NCBI GenBank assembly: GCA_029559155.1
Contig: JAKQCM010000453.1
Location: 1-32,860, forward strand
Direction of reading: 5' to 3'
DNA: 32,860 nucleotides
From: Chloroflexota bacterium
GTDB taxonomy: Bacteria > Chloroflexota > Anaerolineae > Promineifilales > Promineifilaceae
The notes beneath the pieces were generated by a model. The model was given only the letters and a program-made list of their open reading frames with translations, was not told the origin of the DNA and ran no database searches. This document shows positions 21,299 through 27,933 of the stretch, one piece after another; the stretch's first letter is position 1; each line of letters starts with the position of its first letter. The position numbers and the translations under genes were made by a program.

Positions 21299-23847
21299 GC
21301 TGTCCGACAGCCGACTGCGCCGTGGCGGTTCAGTCGCCGCCGCGCCAAAGCCTGGCGGGCGGCTCCGGGCGGCTGGCACTGGCTGAGCTGGCGTTTGATG
21401 TGCGCAGCGGCGGACCAACAACCCTTGATCTGGCCGATATTTTGCTGGTGGATGTGAACGGCCGTGTCTTGCTGGCGAGCGATCATTACCAGGCTGAAGC
21501 CGCTGACAATCCCGCGCCCGAACTCCGCGCGCTGGATTTGTCTGGCAACCACGTCATCAACGATGCCGATGCGTATCTGGCGGTGGATGTCTGGCGCGAT
21601 ATGGCGCGAAACGGCCGTTGCCTGCATCCCAACATTGCCCGGTATGACGTGAACGCCAGCGGCTGCCTGACCATAGCCGATATTCAAACTATCCTGGCGG
21701 CCTGGGGGCAAGCAACGGCCGTGCTGCCCCCAATTTCCGATGGCCTTCAATCGCCACAGGCCACGTTCACCGTCAACTCAGCCCAGGATCAGAGCGATAT
21801 GAACCACGGCGACGGCCTCTGCCTGAAATCCACCGGCACGTGTACGCTGCGGGCGGCCATCGAAGAAGCCAATGCCCGAACCGGCGCAGACACCATCACT
21901 TTTAATATTCGCAATACCAACGGTTCTTGCCCGGATCTGGTCACCATCACGCCCGGCAGCAGCCTGACCATCGATGCCTACGACAACGCCAGCCTGACCA
22001 TCGACGGCTATACCCAGTGTAACGCCGCGCCCAACAGCGCCTGGATAACCGGCAACGCGGTCATCAAAATTGAAATTCGCGGCAGCAATGCTGCCTTTGA
22101 ATTCGGGCTGCATCTCTTGTCGCCGAATAATGTGATTCAGGGGTTGGCCATCTACAACTGGCACCGGCAAATTCAGGTCTTGGGAGATCGCGCCTACAAT
22201 AACACCATCGCCGGTAACTTTTTGGGCACAAATGCCGCCAATACCTTTACGCAATCGGCTCCCGGGTTGGAGGGTGAAGGTTTACGCATCCAGTTAGGCG
22301 CGCATGACAATCTGGTCGGCGGAACGACGCCGGCCGCGCGTAATATCATCTCCGGGAATGATCAGGATGGCCTGGACCTGGAAGCGGCCAATGCCAACAT
22401 TGTCCACAATAATTACGTTGGTCTTAAGCAGTCGGGGGCCGTCGCGCTGATGAACATTGCCGATGGCGTGGATGTGGCCGAAGGCGCAGCCAACAACTGG
22501 ATTGGCGGGTTGAATCCGGGCGAGCGTAATGTGATCAGCGGAAACGGCCGTGACGGCATCGAAATCTCCCATGACGTCCGTACTCAGGGCAACCAGTTTG
22601 CCGGTAATTTTGTGGGATTGGCGCCCAATGGTCTGGCAGCCATCCCCAACCGCGATCGCGGCGTGACCTTCGAGGACGTGGTGAACCAAAACGATGTTTA
22701 CCGCAATGTCATCGTCGGAAACGGCGGCGACGGGGTGCGGTTTTATACCGTGTTTACCAATCACCTCTATGATAACTTCATTGGCGTCGCCCCAACCGGC
22801 CTGGGGCCTCTGGACGTTGTTCCACAGCCCGGGACTGAGGCTGGTTTGTTTGCCCTGCCCAACGGCTCTATGCCGGAGCGGGGCAAAGGGTTAACCGGCG
22901 TTTACATAACCGCCGGCAGCCAGAGCAATCTGGTGACGCATAATATCATCGCTTACCACCCGGAGTACGGCATTTACCTGGATACGGATAAGGGGTATTT
23001 GAGCTATGGCACTTGCCAGGCGTATTACAACACGTTCAGCCAGAACAGCCTGTTTGACAATGCCGCCCAGGGAATCCGCCTGAAATCGGGCCTTTGTGAG
23101 GATGGACTGACATATTTCCCCAACGAAGGCATTGCCCCGCCGCAGATTGTGGCAGCCACAACAGCCCAGGTGACGGGCAGCACCTGCGCCGGGTGTCTGG
23201 TGGAACTGTTCCTGGCCGATAAGGATGTGGTGAACAGCCCAACCGACAACTCTGGCGAAGGCAAAACTTTTCTGGCTCAGGCTGTGGCCGACGGCAGCGG
23301 TAACTTTGTCGTTCCGATCAGCGGCCTGGCTGTGGGCGCGATTGTGACGGCGCACACCACGGACAGCGCGGGTAATACATCTGAGTTTGCCCGCAATGCA
23401 GCCGTGGTGACTGTGGGAACGCCAACCAACACACCAACAGCAACCAACACAGCCACGCCAACCAACACAGCCACAGCAACCAACACAGCCACGCCAACGA
23501 ACACAGCTACACCAACGAACACAGCCACACCAACCAACACGGCTACACCAACCAACACACCCACAGCAACCAACACGGCCACGCCAACCGACACACCCAC
23601 CGGCACCCCGTCACCTATGCCGACGCATACGGCAACCGCAACGGCAACCTGGACGCCGACAGCGACTCCAACAGCCACTCAAACAGCCACGCCCACCCCG
23701 ACAGCCACGGCCACGCCCACCCAGACACCGACGGCGACCAACACCGCGACGCCAACAAGTACGGCCACGGTGACGCCAACGGCCACGGCCGTTCCCTTCG
23801 ATCACTTTATCTTTTTGCCCATCGTGCCACGGCCGTTGCTCCCCTAA
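21244..23847 (+). CDS. Secreted cohesin - dockerin - CSLREA - beta-helix protein (main part after frameshift)
   Basis: 867-aa frame; its nominal TTG start at 21244 is only where the frame is counted from, since the true N-terminus is the fragment at 20903. In order: the end of the cohesin-like domain ([29 protein letters not shown]); a type I dockerin ([14 protein letters not shown] and [13 protein letters not shown], two Ca2+-binding F-hands); a CSLREA motif ([21 protein letters not shown]); a right-handed parallel beta-helix with many N-x-I-x-G-N turns (to ~23130); an Ig-like domain ([18 protein letters not shown] to [10 protein letters not shown]); a Thr/Pro/Asn linker; and the tail [16 protein letters not shown]. 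It is an extracellular or cell-surface protein, possibly glycan-binding or an adhesin. No catalytic residues are evident. Confidence 0.85.
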   Translation: MLNLGVVPQTDGLVVGAVSCPTADCAVAVQSPPRQSLAGGSGRLALAELAFDVRSGGPTTLDLADILLVDVNGRVLLASDHYQAEAADNPAPELRALDLSGNHVINDADAYLAVDVWRDMARNGRCLHPNIARYDVNASGCLTIADIQTILAAWGQATAVLPPISDGLQSPQATFTVNSAQDQSDMNHGDGLCLKSTGTCTLRAAIEEANARTGADTITFNIRNTNGSCPDLVTITPGSSLTIDAYDNASLTIDGYTQCNAAPNSAWITGNAVIKIEIRGSNAAFEFGLHLLSPNNVIQGLAIYNWHRQIQVLGDRAYNNTIAGNFLGTNAANTFTQSAPGLEGEGLRIQLGAHDNLVGGTTPAARNIISGNDQDGLDLEAANANIVHNNYVGLKQSGAVALMNIADGVDVAEGAANNWIGGLNPGERNVISGNGRDGIEISHDVRTQGNQFAGNFVGLAPNGLAAIPNRDRGVTFEDVVNQNDVYRNVIVGNGGDGVRFYTVFTNHLYDNFIGVAPTGLGPLDVVPQPGTEAGLFALPNGSMPERGKGLTGVYITAGSQSNLVTHNIIAYHPEYGIYLDTDKGYLSYGTCQAYYNTFSQNSLFDNAAQGIRLKSGLCEDGLTYFPNEGIAPPQIVAATTAQVTGSTCAGCLVELFLADKDVVNSPTDNSGEGKTFLAQAVADGSGNFVVPISGLAVGAIVTAHTTDSAGNTSEFARNAAVVTVGTPTNTPTATNTATPTNTATATNTATPTNTATPTNTATPTNTATPTNTPTATNTATPTDTPTGTPSPMPTHTATATATWTPTATPTATQTATPTPTATATPTQTPTATNTATPTSTATVTPTATAVPFDHFIFLPIVPRPLLP
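23421..23785 (+). repeat. Low-complexity 18-base repeats encoding a TPTNTA-type linker
   Basis: Repeats of about 18 bases (ACCAACACAGCCACGCCA and variants) encode about 120 residues of T, P, N and A. This is an extended, probably O-glycosylated stalk between the Ig-like domain and the C-terminal tail. Such repeats vary in length by slippage and are prone to assembly error. Confidence 0.85.
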
Positions 23848-23892
23848 AACAAACATGCGGCTGATAAACGAAATCCCCGTTTATCAGCCGCA
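23845..23892 (-). terminator. Strong intrinsic terminator of rfbB, probably bidirectional
   Basis: TGCGGCTGATAAACG (23856-23870) and CGTTTATCAGCCGCA (23878-23892) form a perfect 15-bp stem with a 7-base loop. On the minus strand it is followed by TGTTTGTTTTA, a T-rich tract. It sits between the convergent stop codons of the beta-helix gene (23847) and rfbB (23931). On the plus strand the T-run is absent, but the stem should still stall RNA polymerase. Confidence 0.8.
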
Positions 23893-23930
23893 GCGGTAAG
23901 CAGCTCAATGTTTTGCCAACAGGCGGTGTA

Positions 23931-24959
23931 TTACGATTCAGTCGCCCGCAGACGCTCGCCGTATTGCGTTTCGTAGTATTGGCGGAACTCGCCGCTCTTG
24001 ATTTTGCGCCACCACCACTCGTTGTCGCGGTACCAAACGGCCGTTTGGCGAATCGCTTCCTCGGCTGTGTGGCGTGGTTCCCAACCCAGCGCCCGAATTT
24101 TATCAATGTTCAGGCTGTAGCGGCGGTCATGGCCCGGCCGGTCGGCCACATGGCGGATCAGGTCATGCGAGCGGCCCAGCGTTTCCAGCAAAATCTCGAC
24201 CATGGTCACATTTTCCATCTCGACGCCGGTGCCAATGTTGTACGCCTCGCCCAGTTTGCCTGTATGCAGCACCAGATCGATGGCTTCGCAGTGGTCGCCG
24301 ACGTATTGATATTCGCGCATCTGACGGCCGTCGCCATACAGCGGCAGCGGCAGCCCATCCAGCGCATTGGTGGCAAACAGCGGCACCACCTTTTCCGGAT
24401 ATTGGAACGGCCCGATGTTGTTGGAACCGCGGGTAATGGTCACCGGCAGGCCGTAGGTGATGAAATAGGCGTTCACCAACAGGTCGCCGCTGGCCTTGCT
24501 GGCTGCGTACGGGCTGCGCGGGTCCAGTTTGTCCGTCTCCACGCTGGAATAACCGGCGGGGATGTGGCCGTAAACCTCGTCGGTGGAAATTTGGTGGTAA
24601 CGTTCCAGGCCAAACTGCCGCGCCGCTTCCAACAGCACATACGTCCCGTACACGCCTGTCTGAATGAAGGCGTCGGGCTGCATGATGGAGCGATCTACGT
24701 GGGTTTCGGCGGCAAAATTGACGATGGTGTCGATGTTGTAACGGGTGATGGTTTCCGCGACGGTCAGCGGATCGCAAATATCGCCCTTTACAAAGTGGTA
24801 ACGCGGATTGTCGGACACAGACAGCAGGTTATCCAAGTTTCCGGCATAGGTCAGCTTATCGTAGACAATGATGTTGTACTCAGGATATTTATCCAGCATG
24901 TGGATGACAAAATTGGAACCGATGAAACCGGCCCCGCCGGTTATCAGAATGTTTTTCAC
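23931..24959 (-). CDS. rfbB: dTDP-glucose 4,6-dehydratase
   Basis: 342 aa. It converts dTDP-glucose to dTDP-4-keto-6-deoxyglucose, the second step toward dTDP-rhamnose and other deoxysugars, in the cytoplasm. It is an extended short-chain dehydrogenase: the NAD-binding GGAGFIGSNF is at residues 8-17, the STDEVYG catalytic Asp/Glu near 120, and SPYAASKAS gives the Tyr-x3-Lys pair near 150. Further motifs are GSNNIGPFQYPEK and NIGTGVEMEN. It is full length for the family. The start is GTG at 24959, with AAAGGGG (24967-24973) seven bases upstream and no in-frame ATG nearby. No rfbA, rfbC or rfbD lies in this window, so the rest of the pathway must be elsewhere. It has its own promoter and terminator. 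Confidence 0.95.
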   Translation of the reverse strand: MKNILITGGAGFIGSNFVIHMLDKYPEYNIIVYDKLTYAGNLDNLLSVSDNPRYHFVKGDICDPLTVAETITRYNIDTIVNFAAETHVDRSIMQPDAFIQTGVYGTYVLLEAARQFGLERYHQISTDEVYGHIPAGYSSVETDKLDPRSPYAASKASGDLLVNAYFITYGLPVTITRGSNNIGPFQYPEKVVPLFATNALDGLPLPLYGDGRQMREYQYVGDHCEAIDLVLHTGKLGEAYNIGTGVEMENVTMVEILLETLGRSHDLIRHVADRPGHDRRYSLNIDKIRALGWEPRHTAEEAIRQTAVWYRDNEWWWRKIKSGEFRQYYETQYGERLRATES

Positions 24960-24992
24960 CAGAAGACCCCTTTGCTAAATGATTTTGCCCTT

Positions 24993-25020
24993 ATTTTAGG
25001 CCGATCTGCTGGCATTTCAA
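24993..25020 (-). promoter_or_regulatory. Sigma70-type promoter of rfbB
   Basis: On the minus strand TTGAAA (25020-25015), a 16-base spacer and TAAAAT (24998-24993). It predicts a start near 24986 and a short leader carrying the AAAGGGG ribosome binding site before GTG 24959. Confidence 0.6.
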
Positions 25021-25112
25021 CCTACGGGGCGGCAATGACCTGTGTACGGGAAACGGCCGTTCCCCCATCTCTGCCCTCACGCGCTGCCGGGATTGTGCCT
25101 GGGCAGTAAAAT

Positions 25113-25140
25113 TTGACATCGGATAGACTTTCGCTATCAT
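25113..25140 (+). promoter_or_regulatory. Sigma70-type promoter of the zinc ABC importer
   Basis: Consensus TTGACA (25113-25118), a 16-base spacer and TATCAT (25135-25140). The predicted start near 25147 falls inside the palindrome at 25143-25165. Confidence 0.65.
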
Positions 25141-25142
25141 TC

Positions 25143-25165
25143 TTATTGATACATAATATCAATAA
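25143..25165 (+). promoter_or_regulatory. 9-5-9 palindrome, probable metalloregulator operator
   Basis: TTATTGATA-N5-TATCAATAA is a perfect inverted repeat starting three bases after the -10 box and ending before the RBS (AAGGAG 25175-25180). An AT-rich dyad covering the start site of a metal importer is the usual place for a Fur/Zur- or DtxR/MntR-type repressor. It is not a terminator: there is no GC stem and no T-run. The regulator gene is not in the window. Confidence 0.6.
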
Positions 25166-25191
25166 CTAAACCTTAAGGAGTTTGTATACTC

Positions 25192-26205
25192 ATGCGTAAA
25201 CACCGCAATCTGTTACGAATGATTGGTTGGGGCGGGAGCCTGGCTTTGTTGTGGTTGGGATTGGTGGGCTGTGGACAGACGGCCGTACCGGCAACGGCCG
25301 TTTCCCCCAACAACCCAACCACCCTGGCGCTGCCGGAATTGGACGCGGTGAATGTAGACGGCCGTGCCCTGCGCGTAGTCGCCACCACCAGCATCATCGG
25401 CGATGTTGTGGCTCAGATTGGCGGCCAGGCCATTGATCTGACCACCCTGATGGGACCGGGACAAGACCCGCACAGCTACGAACCATCGGCCAACGACCTG
25501 ACCAGCGTCGCCCAGGCGGACGTTATTTTTGTGAATGGTTGGGACCTGGAAGAGGCGCTGCTCAGAAGCCTGGCCACCATCGGCGACCAAACGCCGCTCG
25601 TGCCGGTATCGGCCAATATCCAGCCGCGCGCTTTTAGCGGCGAGGGCAGCGGCGATGATCACGGCGGCGCTGACCCGCACGTCTGGTTTGCCGTGCCTAA
25701 TGTGGCGCAGTGGACCCGAAACATTGAGCAAATTTTGAGTGAATTGGACCCCGCGCACCAGGATACCTATACCGCCAATGCCGCCGCCTATCTGGCGCAG
25801 CTCGAAGCGCTGCAGACCGAAGCCGCCGCCCAATTGGCCGTCATCCCCGCCGACAAGCGGGTGTTGGTGACCAATCATGATTCACTGGGCTACTTCGCGG
25901 CAGAATATGATTTTGAAACGTTGGGCACGGTTATCCCGGCCATGAGCACCCTGGCCGAACCATCGGCGAACGATCTGGCAACTCTAATTGCGGTGATGGA
26001 CGAGCATAAGGTTTGCACGCTGTTCACGGAAACAACCGTCAGCGATAAACTGGCGCAAACAGTGGCCGCAGAACTGAGCAGCTGCGATACGGTGAATGTG
26101 GTTCCGCTGTACACGGGTGCAGTTGGTCCGGCGGGCAGCGGCGCAGATAGTTACATTGGCATGTTTCGGGCTAACATCCGGGCAATCGTCGCCGGTCTGC
26201 AATAA
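25192..26205 (+). CDS. znuA: Zinc-type ABC importer substrate-binding lipoprotein
   Basis: 337 aa, ATG at 25192 with AAGGAG upstream. The signal peptide ends in the lipobox GLVGC, so the protein is lipid-anchored outside. It is a cluster A-I (ZnuA/TroA/PsaA) binding protein. Ligand candidates are His in DPHSYEP (~85), His in DPHVWF (~163), His in TNHDSLGYF (~227) and Asp in the GADSYIGM segment (~320). A His at the third site is typical of zinc rather than manganese proteins, which have Glu. A short acidic/His loop (GDDHGGADPH) also fits zinc but is much shorter than in E. coli ZnuA. Two palindrome copies encode TAV twice in the tether after the lipobox. The ATPase and permease follow directly. 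Mn2+ remains possible. Confidence 0.88.
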   Translation: MRKHRNLLRMIGWGGSLALLWLGLVGCGQTAVPATAVSPNNPTTLALPELDAVNVDGRALRVVATTSIIGDVVAQIGGQAIDLTTLMGPGQDPHSYEPSANDLTSVAQADVIFVNGWDLEEALLRSLATIGDQTPLVPVSANIQPRAFSGEGSGDDHGGADPHVWFAVPNVAQWTRNIEQILSELDPAHQDTYTANAAAYLAQLEALQTEAAAQLAVIPADKRVLVTNHDSLGYFAAEYDFETLGTVIPAMSTLAEPSANDLATLIAVMDEHKVCTLFTETTVSDKLAQTVAAELSSCDTVNVVPLYTGAVGPAGSGADSYIGMFRANIRAIVAGLQ

Positions 26206-26208
26206 GCA

Positions 26209-26217
26209 TGGTATAAA
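26209..26217 (+). promoter_or_regulatory. Possible internal extended -10 element before the ATPase gene
   Basis: TGgTATAAA (26209-26217) lies between the binding-protein stop and ATG 26224, with six bases between the hexamer and the ATG. There is no clear -35 and no ribosome binding site. It may give a short or leaderless second transcript of the ATPase and permease genes. Confidence 0.3.
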
Positions 26218-26223
26218 ACCGAT

Positions 26224-27072
26224 ATGGCAGAAATTGTAAGGCAAATAGCGCACCGAGGGGTGGCTCACGAACACGGCCGTCCCACCTTAGAGATGCAAGG
26301 CGTAACAGTGGCCTATGCCGCCGGCGTCAACGGCGTGACGACCACGCGCGGCACGGATTACGCCCTAAAGGATGTCTCTTTCCAGGTAGGCGCAGGGGAG
26401 CGCATCGCCGTGGTAGGGCCGAACGGCGCCGGAAAAAGCACGCTGTTTAAGCTGATTGTGGGCACGCTCAGACCAAGCCAGGGCGATGTGACCATCTTTG
26501 GGCACGGACCTGCCGGGCATATTTGCATTGCCTACGTGCCGCAGCGCAGCCAGATCGATTGGGGGTTTCCGGTGACGGTGGAAGACGTGGTGATGATGGG
26601 GCGGGTGGGGCAAATCGGCTTCTTCCGCTGGCCGCGCCGCCGCGATTGGGCGGTGGTCCACCACAGCCTGGAGCGGGTGGGGGCGGCGCACCTGGCGCGC
26701 AAACAAATCGGCGAGCTGTCTGGTGGGCAGCAGCAGCGTGTATTTGTAGCGCGCGCGCTGGCTCAGGAAGCGGAACTGCTGCTGTTAGACGAACCATTAA
26801 CCGGGCTGGATTTGCCCAGCCAGGAAGCGATTTTTGAGATTTTAGATGGCTTGCGGCCGGATGGCGTGACGGTTTTGGTGGCGACGCACGATTTAAATCT
26901 GGCGGCTGAACGGTTTGACCGGGTGATGCTGTTGAACCGTAAAATTGTGGCGCTGGGCGCGGCAACGGCCGTTCTCACCACCGACAACCTCCTGGCAGCC
27001 TACGGCGGCCACATGACCGTCCTGAACGACGGTGATATGCTCCTGGCCGACACCTGCTGCGACCATGATTGA
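26224..27072 (+). CDS. znuC: Zinc-type ABC importer ATPase
   Basis: 282 aa from ATG at 26224, 18 bases after the binding-protein stop. It powers metal uptake from the cytoplasmic face. All ABC motifs are present: Walker A GPNGAGKST near 65, Q-loop in AYVPQRSQIDW, signature LSGGQQQR near 165, Walker B ELLLLDEP, and the switch His in VATHD. IDWGFPVTVEDVVMMGR is characteristic of the Mn/Zn subfamily. The first ~25 residues (MAEIVRQIAHRGVAHEHGRP) precede the usual start of the fold; an ATG at 26293 is an alternative. A stretch with Asn-Gly-Val-Thr-Thr-Thr interrupts the first strands and is unusual for the family. Confidence 0.9.
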   Translation: MAEIVRQIAHRGVAHEHGRPTLEMQGVTVAYAAGVNGVTTTRGTDYALKDVSFQVGAGERIAVVGPNGAGKSTLFKLIVGTLRPSQGDVTIFGHGPAGHICIAYVPQRSQIDWGFPVTVEDVVMMGRVGQIGFFRWPRRRDWAVVHHSLERVGAAHLARKQIGELSGGQQQRVFVARALAQEAELLLLDEPLTGLDLPSQEAIFEILDGLRPDGVTVLVATHDLNLAAERFDRVMLLNRKIVALGAATAVLTTDNLLAAYGGHMTVLNDGDMLLADTCCDHD

Positions 27073-27102
27073 TAATCAACTTACACACCGACTGATTCCA
27101 TT

Positions 27103-27933
27103 ATGACCTGGCTTCTTGAACCCCTTCAGTTTAGTTTTATCGCGCGCGCGCTGGCAGCGGCCGTGATCGTGGGCATTGTTTGTTCTGTGTTGGGCACGTA
27201 TGTGGTGCTGCGCGGCATGGCCTTTTTTGGCGATGCCCTGGCGCACACAATTTTGCCCGGCGTGGTGATTGCTTTTTTGCTGGGCTGGCCGCTGGCCGTC
27301 GGCGCGCTCATTTTTGGCGTACTCACGGCGCTGGGCATTGGCGTGCTGACCGATCGCGGCTTGTTGAAGGAAGACACGGCGATTGGCGTGGTGTTCGCCG
27401 GATTGTTTGCCTTGGGCGTGGCTTTGTTGTCGGCGTCGGGCAATTACACGTTGGACCTGGCGCACTTTTTGTTTGGCAATTTGTTGGGGGTGACGGCGGG
27501 GGATTTGTGGGTAACGGCCGTTCTCGGCGCCATTGTCCTGCTGGCCGTTTTCCTGTTCTATAAAGAATTCCTGGTCATATCTTTTGATTCAGTCCTGGCT
27601 GTGACGCTGCGGCTGCCAACTACTTTTTTGCGCTATCTTTTGCTCATCCTCATCGCCGTGACCATTGTGGTTTCGTTGCAGGTGGTAGGCATAGCCCTGA
27701 TGCTGGCGATGTTTGTCACGCCGGCGGCGGCGGCATCGCTGCTCACCCGCCGCCTGCCCACGATGATGGGCGTCGCCGCGCTCATTGGCGCGTTTTCCGG
27801 CGTGGCGGGATTGTACGCCTCCTATTACCTGAACATTGCTTCCGGTCCGGCCGTCGTGCTGGTGGCGACCCTCATCTTTTTTATTGTGTTTTTCTTCGCC
27901 CCGGGGCGCGGCGTTTTCATGCGTTCGGCCTGA
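27103..27933 (+). CDS. znuB: Zinc-type ABC importer permease (ABC-3 family)
   Basis: 276 aa from ATG at 27103, 30 bases after the ATPase stop. An integral membrane protein with about eight hydrophobic helices. The cytoplasmic coupling region reads VVLRGMAFFGDALAHTILPG near 35-55, which is the family's ATPase-contact loop. SFDSVLAVTLRLPTTFLRYLL and ALMLAMFVTPAAAASLLTRRL are also typical ABC-3 segments. It pairs with the binding protein and ATPase to form the Zn2+/Mn2+ importer. Its stop codon directly abuts the stop codon of the convergent kinase gene, leaving no room for a separate terminator. Confidence 0.93.
   Translation: MTWLLEPLQFSFIARALAAAVIVGIVCSVLGTYVVLRGMAFFGDALAHTILPGVVIAFLLGWPLAVGALIFGVLTALGIGVLTDRGLLKEDTAIGVVFAGLFALGVALLSASGNYTLDLAHFLFGNLLGVTAGDLWVTAVLGAIVLLAVFLFYKEFLVISFDSVLAVTLRLPTTFLRYLLLILIAVTIVVSLQVVGIALMLAMFVTPAAAASLLTRRLPTMMGVAALIGAFSGVAGLYASYYLNIASGPAVVLVATLIFFIVFFFAPGRGVFMRSA

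Noticed and set aside
23277..23678. 133-aa minus-strand frame of VGVAVGV repeats
   Set aside because: Shadow of the ACC/ACA-rich linker repeats of the beta-helix gene.
23421..23785. CRISPR-like array
   Set aside because: The 18-base units are contiguous, in frame and code for a Thr/Pro/Asn linker; no unique spacers between repeats.
23913..25109. 398-aa plus-strand open frame
   Set aside because: Lies antisense to rfbB, whose motifs and start signals are clear; the plus frame has no recognisable domain.
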